NCBI GenBank assembly: GCA_938075305.1
Contig: CALJGV010000026.1
Span: forward strand, 1-48,992
Source: an uncultured bacterium
GTDB lineage: Bacteria > Planctomycetota > UBA1135 > GCA-002686595
DNA: 48,992 nucleotides
Direction of reading: 5' to 3'
The notes under the pieces were generated by a model. It had not been told where the DNA came from. It saw only the letters and a program-made list of their open reading frames with translations, and ran no database searches. A program made the translations under genes and the position numbers. Position 1 is the first letter of the stretch. Every line of letters begins with the position of its first letter. Shown piece by piece: positions 8,529 to 17,284 of this stretch.

Positions 8529-9673
8529 GTATGGAAGAGAACGGAGCGCGGGCCTGGCTCGCCCTGGAGAACGGACTGGTCGTCGAGGGCCGTTCGGTCG
8601 GTGCGAGCGGTGAGGTCAGCGGTGACCTCGTCTTCAACACGGCCATGACCGGCTACCAGGAGATCCTCACGGACCCCTCCTACGCGGGCCAGGGGGTCGT
8701 GATGACCTATCCGCTCATCGGCAACTACGGCATCGCCGACGAGGACATGGAGTCCTCCCGGTGTTGGGCGGAGGCCTTCGTCATGAAGGAGCTCTCCACG
8801 GTGGCGTCGAACCACCGCTGCACCGAGACCCTCGAGCACTGGCTCGAACGTCACGGGGTCGTCGCGATCGACGGCGTCGACACCCGTCAGCTCACCAAGG
8901 CCATCCGCGAGCAGGGCTCGCTCCGGTTCGTGCTGAGCACCGAGGACCGCGATCCCGAGTCCCTCGTGGCCAAGGCCAAGGGCGCCACCTCCACCGACGG
9001 GAGGGACCTGGCGAGCGTGGTCACCTGCGCCGAGACCTACCAGTGGTCCTCGCCCTACGACGAGTCGTTCCCCGAGGTGCAGGGCTCCTGGTCGGGGGAC
9101 CGCCTCAAGTGCGTGGCCTACGACTTCGGCGCCAAGCGGAACATCCTCCGCAGCCTCGTGCACTTCGGCTTCGACGTCACCGTCGTCCCCGCGTCGACGC
9201 CCGCCAGCGAGGTCCTGGCCATGGAGCCTGACTGCGTGTTCCTCTCGAATGGTCCCGGCGACCCGGCCGCTGTGGACTACGCGGTGGAGAGCGCGCGGGA
9301 GCTGGTCCAGGCGGTGCCCGTGTTCGGGATCTGCCTCGGCCACCAGATCCTCTCCCTGGCCCTGGGTGCGAAGACGAAGAAGATGCCGTTCGGTCACCAC
9401 GGGGCGAACCACCCGGTCCGCGACGAGGAGACCGGGCGCATCGAGATCACCTCCCAGAATCACAGCTACGTCGTGGACGACTCCGAGCTGCCCGACGACC
9501 TGGTGCCCACCCACTGGAACCTGAACGACATGTCCCTCGCCGGCATGAAGCACCGGACGCTGCCGGTGTTCAGCGTCCAGTACCACCCCGAGGCGGCCCC
9601 CGGCCCCGGCGACTCCGCTCACCTCTTCGCCCGCTTCCGCGAGATGGTCAAGGGACAGCAGGCCCGCGCCTGA
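8525..9673 (+). CDS. carA: Carbamoyl-phosphate synthase small (glutaminase) subunit
   Basis: This is a 382-residue CarA. The N-terminal domain carries [17 protein letters not shown], and the class I glutamine amidotransferase domain follows, with nucleophile Cys270 (GICLGHQ) and the YHPEAAPGP His-Glu pair near the end. It supplies ammonia from glutamine to CarB for pyrimidine and arginine synthesis. carB is not in the window. It overlaps larB by 4 bases. A second in-frame ATG two codons later gives nearly the same protein. Confidence 0.96.
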   Translation: MSMEENGARAWLALENGLVVEGRSVGASGEVSGDLVFNTAMTGYQEILTDPSYAGQGVVMTYPLIGNYGIADEDMESSRCWAEAFVMKELSTVASNHRCTETLEHWLERHGVVAIDGVDTRQLTKAIREQGSLRFVLSTEDRDPESLVAKAKGATSTDGRDLASVVTCAETYQWSSPYDESFPEVQGSWSGDRLKCVAYDFGAKRNILRSLVHFGFDVTVVPASTPASEVLAMEPDCVFLSNGPGDPAAVDYAVESARELVQAVPVFGICLGHQILSLALGAKTKKMPFGHHGANHPVRDEETGRIEITSQNHSYVVDDSELPDDLVPTHWNLNDMSLAGMKHRTLPVFSVQYHPEAAPGPGDSAHLFARFREMVKGQQARA

Positions 9674-9687
9674 GGGCCGGGTTCTCG

Positions 9688-11094
9688 ATGCGCTGGTCTC
9701 CCCTTGTCCTGGCTTCGCTGGCCGCCCTCGGCGGCTGTGCGGAGGCGGAGGTGGAGCGCCCCAACGTCGTCTTCATCGTCTGCGACACCCTGCGCGCCGA
9801 CCGGACCTCGACCTACGGTCACTTCCGCCCGACCACCCCGAACCTCGACGCCCTCGCGAACCGCGGCACCGTCTTCGAGCGAGCCTTCGCCATGTCCTCC
9901 TGGACCCTCCCGTCCATGAGCATGCTGATGACGGGGGAGGTGAAGAGCCTCGCAGACCCGTCGATCCTCCCGGACCATGTCCACATGGCCGAGAGCTTCC
10001 TCGACGCCGGCTACGACACGGCCGCCGTGGTGGCGAACCCCATCCTCAACGACCGGCTGGGGTACGACCGGGGCATCGAGTCCTTCGTGGTCGATCGGGC
10101 CGAGCAGATGTCCTGGCGGGCGGACGAGGTCCTCGAGAAGGGGCTCCAGTGGCTTGACGGGCGGGCCGATCAGGGGCGCCCGTTCTTCCTCTGGCTTCAC
10201 CCGGTGGACCCCCACCACCCCTACGAGCCCCTCGATCCTCGCGGGTTCGAGCCGGACGCTGAGGGGGCGGTCCGCGACGCCGCCCGCGCCGCCCTCGACG
10301 CCCAGCGCGAGGACCATCCCGCGACCATGCTCGCCGACGGCCTCTCGGACCAGGACTGGGAGACGGTGGAGGGGATCCGGCGCCTGTACGACGCCGAGGT
10401 CTATCAGTTCGACCTGGCTCTGGGGCAGCTGGTGGAGTCGCTCAAGGAACGAGGGCTCCTGGAGTCGACGATCATCGTCGTGACCTCGGACCACGGGGAG
10501 GGGCTGATGGAGCGTCCGTCGCTCCCGGATCTCAAGCACCCCGAGGACGAGGCGCCCGACCTCTACCGGCGCCACGGCCTCATGCTCCACGACGAGCAGG
10601 TCTGGATCCCGCTCGTCTTCGCGGGGCCGAGGGTCCCCAGGGGCGTCCGTCGCCCCGACTGGGTCCAACACATCGACGTGGTCCCCACGCTCCACGGACT
10701 GTGCGACCTGCCGGTGAAGCGGCCCCAGCCGGGCCAGGCCATGTTCGAGCGGGCTGCCGGCCCGCGGTCGGCGCTCTTCGCCGTCTGCGCCCGGTCGCAC
10801 TCGGTGACGGTGGATGAGCGCTGGCGCTTGCACCTCCCGAAGGAGTTCCGGCGCAAGAAGTTCGGGGTCGAGCCGGAGCTGTATGACCTCGCCGCGGACC
10901 CCGACGAGCGGCGCCCCATCGAGGATCCTGCGCGCGCCGAGGGGATGGCCGAGTTGATCCGTGAGTGGGAGCAAGCCCACGCCCCGGTCTCCCTGGGCGG
11001 GACCCTCGACCAATCCACCATCGACACCCTCCGATCCCTCGGCTACGGCGGAGAGGTGGAGCGGAAGAACCTCCCGGCGGAGACGGATCGATGA
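9688..11094 (+). CDS. Sulfatase-superfamily lipoprotein with Thr in place of the formylglycine Cys
   Basis: This is a 468-residue sulfatase/alkaline-phosphatase-fold protein with a lipoprotein signal (LGGC, Cys17). Active-site elements are CDTLRAD (31-37), TTPNLDALA and a distal TSDHGEG. True sulfatases need C/S-x-P-S/A-R for formylglycine formation. Here the matching segment is T73-L-P-S-M77, so the convertible Cys/Ser and the Arg are both absent. Thr at this place is the usual nucleophile of phosphatase and phosphotransferase branches. A phosphoester or phosphoglycerol substrate at the envelope is therefore likelier than a sulfate ester. The protein ends with LGYGGE, shared with three related proteins nearby. 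Its stop overlaps the next start (ATGA). Confidence 0.85.
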   Translation: MRWSPLVLASLAALGGCAEAEVERPNVVFIVCDTLRADRTSTYGHFRPTTPNLDALANRGTVFERAFAMSSWTLPSMSMLMTGEVKSLADPSILPDHVHMAESFLDAGYDTAAVVANPILNDRLGYDRGIESFVVDRAEQMSWRADEVLEKGLQWLDGRADQGRPFFLWLHPVDPHHPYEPLDPRGFEPDAEGAVRDAARAALDAQREDHPATMLADGLSDQDWETVEGIRRLYDAEVYQFDLALGQLVESLKERGLLESTIIVVTSDHGEGLMERPSLPDLKHPEDEAPDLYRRHGLMLHDEQVWIPLVFAGPRVPRGVRRPDWVQHIDVVPTLHGLCDLPVKRPQPGQAMFERAAGPRSALFAVCARSHSVTVDERWRLHLPKEFRRKKFGVEPELYDLAADPDERRPIEDPARAEGMAELIREWEQAHAPVSLGGTLDQSTIDTLRSLGYGGEVERKNLPAETDR

Positions 11095-12152
11095 ACGCCC
11101 CGGACGGGCTCCCCAATGGCCCTCGCCGTCGGCGCGGGGCGACCCGGCGGAGCCTGGGGCTCCTCGCCGCCTGGGGCCTCGGCCTCGGGCTCATGGCCGG
11201 CTGCTTGAGCACCGAGGTCGAGGCGGAGGGGGCGAGTCCGCGGGAGCCGCTCATGCGCCAGCTCGGGCGCGCGGATGAGGCTTTCAATGGGCGGGCCTAT
11301 CGGCAGGCGCTCGACATGTACGCGGCCCTGTACCTGGCGGCGCTCTCCGGCGGGTACGACGACCTGGCGGCCGAGGCGGCTGCGCAGGCCGCGGCGATCA
11401 ACGCGCTCCAAGAGGACCTCGAGGAGAGCGACCGCTGGATGTCCTTCGCGGCGCGCTACGCCCAGGACGAGAGGGACGGCGCCCGGAGCCGGGTGATGCT
11501 GGCCCGCGGCGTCCGCGAGTGGAAGCGGGGGGAGTCGGGCGAGGCCCTGGACACCTTCGAGGCGCTGGTGGAGCTCTGCGAGGAGGGTGGGCTCGAGGTC
11601 CGCGCCATGCAGGGTGCGAGCCTCTGCGCGCTGGTGGCTGAGGGCGAGGCGCAGCTGGACTGGAGCCTAAGGGCCATCGACATCTGCCAGGGGCAGGAGC
11701 AGCCCAGGTGGGAGAGCGCGCTCTGGTCCAACCACGGGTGGCTGCTGGAGGCGCGCGGCGAGTTCAGTGACGCCTCCCGGTGTTTCGAGCGCGCTCGGCA
11801 GCTTCTCTCCGAGGGGACCTCATCGACCATGGAGCAACTCCAGGCCGACTGGGCCCTGGGGCGCTCCCTGCGCCTCGCGGGGCAGCTGACCGAGTCCCGG
11901 GCGCTTCTTGAGCAGGCCGACCTGCGCGGTCGTGAGCTGTACGCGGCGAACCCCGCGGCACGCCAGGCGGAGTGGCTCGGGCGGGCGTGGTGGGAGATCG
12001 GGGAGCTGGAGGCGATGGAGGGGCGCGACGACAAGGCCCGCGACCTCCTGCAGAGTGCCCGGCGCAAACTCCTGGAGGCGGGCGCCGCGGACGCGGCGCC
12101 GGAGCTCTTGCGCCGCCTGGACGCGCGGCTTGCCGCCCTCGGCCCGCGCTAA
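11091..12152 (+). CDS. TPR-like lipoprotein, unknown function
   Basis: This is a 353-residue protein, translationally coupled to the sulfatase-like gene upstream. The N-terminus has T-R-R-S-L-G followed by a hydrophobic stretch and a lipobox (LMAGC, Cys38), which could make it a Tat-exported lipoprotein. The rest is a helical array with Ala/Leu/Glu-rich 34-residue-type units (for example ALWSNHGWLLEARGEFSDAS and WALGRSLRLAGQLTESRALLEQAD), typical of tetratricopeptide repeats that bind other proteins. It may scaffold the neighbouring lipoprotein; that is inferred from position only. It ends tail to tail with the S9 peptidase gene, overlapping by 4 bases. Confidence 0.75.
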   Translation: MNAPDGLPNGPRRRRGATRRSLGLLAAWGLGLGLMAGCLSTEVEAEGASPREPLMRQLGRADEAFNGRAYRQALDMYAALYLAALSGGYDDLAAEAAAQAAAINALQEDLEESDRWMSFAARYAQDERDGARSRVMLARGVREWKRGESGEALDTFEALVELCEEGGLEVRAMQGASLCALVAEGEAQLDWSLRAIDICQGQEQPRWESALWSNHGWLLEARGEFSDASRCFERARQLLSEGTSSTMEQLQADWALGRSLRLAGQLTESRALLEQADLRGRELYAANPAARQAEWLGRAWWEIGELEAMEGRDDKARDLLQSARRKLLEAGAADAAPELLRRLDARLAALGPR

Positions 12153-14137
12153 CGCTCCCGCTCGAACCAGGCGAGGATGTGGAGCACCTTGCCGATGAGG
12201 TGACTCGGGCGCCGTGCGATGCCGTGGCCCGCCTCGGGGATGCGCACCATGGCCGTCTCGACCCCCTGGATCTTGAGCGCCTGGTAATACTGCTCCGACT
12301 CAGAGATCGGCGTCCTGAAGTCCTGCTCGCCCGTGAGCAGCATGGTCGGCGTGGTCACGTTCCCCACGCGGGAGAGCGGTGAGCGCTCCCAGTAGTGCTC
12401 GAAGTGATCCCAGGGAGCGCCCGGGAACCAGTACTGCCAGAAGAAGTCGTAGGCGTCCGCCGTCAGGGCGAAGGAGATCCAATTGATCACCGGCTTGGCG
12501 ACCACCGCCGCCTTGAAGCGATCGGTGGTGCCCACGATCCAGGCGGTCAGGACCCCACCGCCGCTCCCGCCCGTGACGAACAGGCGCGTCCGGTCGATGA
12601 TGCCGCGTTCGATCACCGCGTCGACCATGCCCATGAGGTCGTCGTAGTCCTGGCTCGGGTAGGCGTGGTGGATCCGGTTGGCGAAGGTCTCGCCGTAGCT
12701 GGTGCTGCCCCGCGGGTTGCCGTACACGACGACGTAGCCCTGGGCGGCCATGAGCTGGAGCTCGAAGGTGAAGGCCGGGCCATAGGCGGAGAACGGGCCG
12801 CCATGGATCTCCAGGATCAGCGGGTGCGTCCGGTCCGACTCGAAGCCCGGGGGGGTGATCACCCAGGACTGGACGCGGAGGCCGTCCGCGCTGGTCTCGG
12901 TCCACATCTCCTCCACCGCGCCCAGCTCGATCGTCGACCGGAGGTCGGCGTTCACGTCGGTGACCTGGCGAGGCGCCTGACCCTGCCGGGCCAGGTGGAG
13001 TTCGCCGGGCCACGCGGGGTCGCCGCCGACCCAGGCCATGGTCCCCCCCGCGACGTGGAACTCGCCGCTGGAGTACGGCCGGCCTGAGCCCATGCCGTGC
13101 AGGCCGACGTCCAGGACCTCCACGCCGCCGCCGGCGCTGGTCACTCCCACGCGCGTCCGGCCCTCGTCCACGAAGGAGAAGTAGAGCGAGCCCTGGTCGA
13201 AGATGAGGCTCCCCGGGGAGCGGTCGAGCCCCTCGGTCAAGACCTGGCTGTCCCCGCCCCCGAGCGACCGCGCGTAGATCTCGCGTTGCTGATGCCCCTG
13301 CCGGCGGTCGTCGAACCCGGTCCAGAAGAGCGTCCCGGAGGCCGCGTCGAGGGCAGCGCCGCCGTCGGGCCCCTCGCGGAAGGTGAGCTTCGTGAGCTCC
13401 CCGTCCGCGACGCGGATCGACCAGAGGTCGGTGTCGTTGGGGTGGTCGTGGCGGTCCTCCCGGAGGTTGGCGCTGAAGACCAGGGTCTCATCGTTCGCCC
13501 ACATCAGCCCGCCGCCATGGTCCGCGGGTCCGTCGGTGAGCTGCCTGGGGGTGCCGCCCATGGCGTCGACCACGAAGACCTGACGGTCGGTGTCCTCGAG
13601 GTAGCCGCCGCCGTCCGCGCGGTAGCGGAACTGCTCCACCACCTTGGGGGCCGGGGCCCACTCTGCACCAGCGGGCCGCTTGGGCATGGAGGCCAGGGGC
13701 TTGGACTCGCGCGGCACGTTCATGGTGAAGGCGATTCGCTGCGAGTCCGGGGACCAGCGCAGGGAGCCTGGGGACCCAGCGAGGCGCGTCACCTGGCGTG
13801 TGGTCCCGTCATCCATCCAGCGCACGAAGATCTCAGCCCCGTCCTCCTCGGCGCCCTTCACGTACGCGATGTGGCGACCGTCGGGCGACCACCGGGCGCT
13901 GCCCACCCCATCGAGGAGCGGCCGGGCGTCGCCGCTCTCGACGTCGTGAAGCCAGAGCTCACGACGTTGCTGGTCGCTCATCACGTCGAATCCGACGCGG
14001 GTATAGAGGACATGCGCTCCGTCCGGGGAGACGGTGGGGCTGGTGACCCCCTCGAGCTCGAAGAGGTCCATGGCCTCGAGCGGGCGGAGGCTCCGGGCTT
14101 CTTGGAAGGTGGCGAGGAGGGCGAGGGTCAGCAGCAT
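12149..14137 (-). CDS. S9-family (prolyl oligopeptidase/acylaminoacyl-type) exported peptidase
   Basis: This is a 662-residue protein with a short signal peptide (LLTLALLATFQEA), a WD40-like beta-propeller over roughly residues 30-370 and a C-terminal alpha/beta hydrolase domain. The catalytic triad is Ser525 (GGSGGG), Asp606 (GEQDFRTP) and His638 (EAGHG). The substrate entry signature HGGPFSAYGP precedes it. It would cleave or trim short peptides in the periplasm. It is the last of three minus-strand genes; the 33-base gap to the membrane protein upstream suggests one transcript. Confidence 0.92.
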   Translation of the reverse strand: MLLTLALLATFQEARSLRPLEAMDLFELEGVTSPTVSPDGAHVLYTRVGFDVMSDQQRRELWLHDVESGDARPLLDGVGSARWSPDGRHIAYVKGAEEDGAEIFVRWMDDGTTRQVTRLAGSPGSLRWSPDSQRIAFTMNVPRESKPLASMPKRPAGAEWAPAPKVVEQFRYRADGGGYLEDTDRQVFVVDAMGGTPRQLTDGPADHGGGLMWANDETLVFSANLREDRHDHPNDTDLWSIRVADGELTKLTFREGPDGGAALDAASGTLFWTGFDDRRQGHQQREIYARSLGGGDSQVLTEGLDRSPGSLIFDQGSLYFSFVDEGRTRVGVTSAGGGVEVLDVGLHGMGSGRPYSSGEFHVAGGTMAWVGGDPAWPGELHLARQGQAPRQVTDVNADLRSTIELGAVEEMWTETSADGLRVQSWVITPPGFESDRTHPLILEIHGGPFSAYGPAFTFELQLMAAQGYVVVYGNPRGSTSYGETFANRIHHAYPSQDYDDLMGMVDAVIERGIIDRTRLFVTGGSGGGVLTAWIVGTTDRFKAAVVAKPVINWISFALTADAYDFFWQYWFPGAPWDHFEHYWERSPLSRVGNVTTPTMLLTGEQDFRTPISESEQYYQALKIQGVETAMVRIPEAGHGIARRPSHLIGKVLHILAWFERER

Positions 14138-14170
14138 CGGGAGTCTCGTGGTCTGGGGTGGGAACCCGGG

Positions 14171-15577
14171 TCAGCGCGGCGCGAGCGTCGCGGCTGGCGG
14201 CGGCCCCGGGATCAGCTGGACGTGGATGAGGTCCGGAGGGGGGAGCGGAGGGCGAACCGCCACGCAGATCACCTCCACGTCCGGGCCCAGGATGAGCTCT
14301 CCAAGGGCGGAGAGGCTGTAAGGAGCGTGAACGAACACGGGCGGCGCGCCCGGGGCCGTGGAGACCGCGAAGACCCAGGGTTCAAACGTCGCGGTGGTCC
14401 CCGGGGTCGTGGACTCCATGAGCGCGACGAAGCGACTTGACTGGTCCGCGGAGACGGCCTGGGCCACCCCGAGCGTGTCCCGCTGGGGAGAGCCAAGGTG
14501 CCCGGTGACCACGAGGCCGAGGATAGCGAGGCCGATGGGGACCCCAGCGGCGCGCCGAGCGCCGCCCGCTGCGACGCCCCCGAGGACGGCCAGCGGCGCG
14601 ACCAGACCGAGCGCGTACCAGTCGTGGAAGCGCCCCGAGAATGACGTGATGGCGACGGCTGACCCTGCCCACAGCAGGACCAGTCGCGCGGTCGCGCGCC
14701 CCTGCCCTGTTCCGCGGGCGCCCAGGAGGGCCAGGGCCGCGACGGCCAGGAGGCCGAGCAGCGCGCCGCCGCCCGGTGAGCCAGCGGCCAACGCCTCCCA
14801 CAGGGACAGCGTGATGTTCCCGATGGAACCGGTCCCGGGTGCGCCGGACTCGGCGTGTCCGCCGAGGCCGCCCAGGACGATCGTCCGGAGGACCATCCCT
14901 GTGGCGACCCCCGCGGCGGGCCCGGCAGCGGAGCGAAGCGCCGCGCGGAGGCCCTTCGCGTCGGACCGACAGAGGGCGGCGGCGAAGGTCACGGGGACGA
15001 CGACGACGCCGCTCTCCTTCGAGAGAAGGGCGCAGAGGGCGAGCAGGGCTGTCCAGAGGGGTCGGGCGTCGCGGACCACGGCGAGGGTGGCGGCGACGGT
15101 GAACAGCAGGGCGAGCGCGTCCGCGCGTCGAGGGGCGTAGGGCACCACCTCCAGCTGGGCGGGATGGAGCAGATAGGTGGCCGCGGCGCAGGCCGTGACC
15201 GCCGCGGCGGTCCAGCCGCGCGCGCCCGCGAGCGCGCTCGCGAGGAGGCCGAGGATCGTGGAGGTGAGCGCGGCCAGGGCGATGTCGGTCCGCGCGTATT
15301 GCGCCGGATCCAGGCCGCCGAGCGCGTGATCCACACCGAAGGTGAGGTGCACGATCGGCCGGTAGAAGCGGCCGTCGGGATACCGGCCGCCCATGAGCTC
15401 GTCGCCGAACACCGCGAGTGGATCCGCGATCGAGTGGAACGCCGACGCGGCGATGAGCGGATAGCCGTCGAAGCCAAGCAGCGCCTCGCCGCTCACCGTG
15501 CCGTACACGAGCCACGCGGCGAGCAGGGTCAGGGCGAGGGTCGCCACCGGCAGGACGAGTGCGGAGCGCTGGCTCAT
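14171..15577 (-). CDS. GT-C-type integral membrane glycosyltransferase
   Basis: This is a 468-residue polytopic protein with about ten membrane segments and a soluble C-terminal part. The first periplasmic loop carries GFDGYPL (Asp37), then GRFYRPIVHLTFGVD and GGLDPAQY. This resembles the lipid-linked-sugar-dependent O-mannosyltransferase/TMTC branch of GT-C enzymes, where an early-loop Asp is catalytic. It would add a sugar from a polyprenyl donor to a protein or glycan on the outer face of the inner membrane. Its ATG overlaps the stop of the upstream AlkP-like lipoprotein gene (4 bases), so the two are coupled. The donor and acceptor are unknown. Confidence 0.75.
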   Translation of the reverse strand: MSQRSALVLPVATLALTLLAAWLVYGTVSGEALLGFDGYPLIAASAFHSIADPLAVFGDELMGGRYPDGRFYRPIVHLTFGVDHALGGLDPAQYARTDIALAALTSTILGLLASALAGARGWTAAAVTACAAATYLLHPAQLEVVPYAPRRADALALLFTVAATLAVVRDARPLWTALLALCALLSKESGVVVVPVTFAAALCRSDAKGLRAALRSAAGPAAGVATGMVLRTIVLGGLGGHAESGAPGTGSIGNITLSLWEALAAGSPGGGALLGLLAVAALALLGARGTGQGRATARLVLLWAGSAVAITSFSGRFHDWYALGLVAPLAVLGGVAAGGARRAAGVPIGLAILGLVVTGHLGSPQRDTLGVAQAVSADQSSRFVALMESTTPGTTATFEPWVFAVSTAPGAPPVFVHAPYSLSALGELILGPDVEVICVAVRPPLPPPDLIHVQLIPGPPPAATLAPR

Positions 15578-17163
15578 CCCCCGTACCCGATGGTCTGGAT
15601 GCGGCTCGTGACCTCTTCCTCGCCGGCCTCGGTCGGGGTGCCGAAGTCGCCCCGGGGCGCTCGCATACCGGGATCCTCGCGCGCCTCGACTCGACGAACG
15701 GGCCGCGGCCGTCGTTCTAGCCAGGGCCGCGGGTCGCCGCCGAGGTGAGCGGGCACGGGCTCTCCCAGCAGGTGATAGAGCATGGGGGCCACGTCTGTGA
15801 GCTGGGCCCGAGCTCGCTCTCGATGGCCCTCGATCGACGGGCCAGCGACGACCAGCACGCCGTCCAGGGCATGGTCAGGAAAGGGCTGGGTCCCGGCGGA
15901 CATGGGCGGGCCGAACACATCGGTGTAGGCCCGCCACGCCGGGTCGAACTCCACGATCAGGTCGGGGACGCGGGCCTCCTGGAGGGGGCCGGGGTAGAGG
16001 TCTGCGCCGCGGTGGACCCCCTGGACCACGGGGACCCCGGCGGGGAACTCGAGGCCGCGGAGCTTCGCCGTCAGCGCCTCGAGGGCGGCGTCGACCTCCC
16101 CCTCGGGCAGCGCTCCCTCGGCCTCTCGTCCGGCGACGTTGAGTCGGATCGCGCCGAAGTTTCCCTCGGCGACGTCCGCGAAGGCGCGGCTAGTGCGGAG
16201 GTCAAGGGTCGCCAGCCGGGCGGCGCGCTGGGAGGCCTTGGCGTCCGCGAGGGGGCCGGTGGATGAGGCCGCCGTGGACTCTCCTGCCCGCTGGACGCTC
16301 CAGCCCTCCTCCACGAGCCAGCGGTGGAGGTTGAAGGTGCGACGGTAGCTGCGGAAGCCGTGATCGGAGAGGAACACCACCGTGGCGTCGGGGCCCGCGG
16401 CCTCGACCAGCTTCCCGAGGGTCGCGTCGAGACGCCGGAGCAGTCCGCCGATCTCAGGTCCTTGGAGGCTGAGGTTGGGCCGGTGGCAGAGCACGTCCAG
16501 GCTCTTGAACACGAACATGCAGAGCTGCCAGTCGCGCCGGCTCGCGAGGTCGAGTAGCTCGCGCTCCTTCAGGTCGAGCTGGTGCTCGATCGCCGCGAGG
16601 TCCGCCACCTCGTCCTGACGCCAGACGCCCAGGTCCGGCACGAAGCCCTTCGCGCGTAGCTCATCCGCCAGACCGGCGGGGTAGGTGTACTGGGCGCCGA
16701 AGGGGCTGAGCATCCCGGCCACCAGCGTGCCGTCGATGCGCTCCGGCGGGTAGGTGATCGGCACGCCCCAGACATGGCTCCGCTCGCCGCGCCCTGACAG
16801 GACGCGCCAGATCGGGGGCGCGGCCACGTCCACGGCGGAGACCAGGCGCACGTCGTAGCTGTCGGGCTTGGCCTGGAAGAAGGAGTAGACCCCGTGGACG
16901 CCGGGTCCGACGCCCGTGGTGATCGTCGGCCACGCGGCGCTGCTGATCGGGATCTTCGTGGACTCCAGCGTCGCGCTCTGCCCGCGTTCGAGGAGCGCGG
17001 CGAGGTGGGGGAGCTCGCCCTGGTCCACCAGCGGATCGAGGAGGTCGAAGGTGGCCCCGTCCCATCCCACGACGAGCACCCGTGTCCCATCCTCGGAAGC
17101 GCCGCAGCCGGTGAGGGCGAGGGCCCAGCAGGCGAAGGCGGAGGTGACGGTGAGGAGTCGCAT
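15574..17163 (-). CDS. AlkP-superfamily phosphodiesterase/phosphohydrolase lipoprotein
   Basis: This is a 529-residue type I phosphodiesterase/nucleotide-pyrophosphatase-like protein with lipobox LTGC (Cys20). VVGWDGATFDLLDPLV supplies the first metal Asp. ISSAAWPTITTG followed by GPGVHGVYSFF is the nucleophile region, where a Ser takes the role Thr or Ser has in the AlkP-like predicted phosphohydrolase/phosphomutase group. FLSDHGFRS supplies distal metal ligands. The last residues are IGYGG, like the nearby sulfatase-like proteins. It is anchored in a membrane facing the periplasm. The start at 17163 is fixed by the lipoprotein signal. It is divergent from the next sulfatase-like gene, with a 121-base gap. 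Confidence 0.85.
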   Translation of the reverse strand: MRLLTVTSAFACWALALTGCGASEDGTRVLVVGWDGATFDLLDPLVDQGELPHLAALLERGQSATLESTKIPISSAAWPTITTGVGPGVHGVYSFFQAKPDSYDVRLVSAVDVAAPPIWRVLSGRGERSHVWGVPITYPPERIDGTLVAGMLSPFGAQYTYPAGLADELRAKGFVPDLGVWRQDEVADLAAIEHQLDLKERELLDLASRRDWQLCMFVFKSLDVLCHRPNLSLQGPEIGGLLRRLDATLGKLVEAAGPDATVVFLSDHGFRSYRRTFNLHRWLVEEGWSVQRAGESTAASSTGPLADAKASQRAARLATLDLRTSRAFADVAEGNFGAIRLNVAGREAEGALPEGEVDAALEALTAKLRGLEFPAGVPVVQGVHRGADLYPGPLQEARVPDLIVEFDPAWRAYTDVFGPPMSAGTQPFPDHALDGVLVVAGPSIEGHRERARAQLTDVAPMLYHLLGEPVPAHLGGDPRPWLERRPRPVRRVEAREDPGMRAPRGDFGTPTEAGEEEVTSRIQTIGYGG

Positions 17164-17284
17164 GGGAGGCGCCGCGGCAGTGTACGAACCAGGCCCCCCG
17201 AGGTTGGCTCGCGGACCCGCGCCCCGTGGATTCTCCGGTGGTCGCTCGCACCGCTCCGCCTGGCCCGTAGCCTCTTGCTGGCCC

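Noticed and set aside
9688..11094. True sulfatase
   Set aside because: The formylglycine Cys/Ser and the following Arg are replaced by Thr and Met, so the maturation signal is absent.
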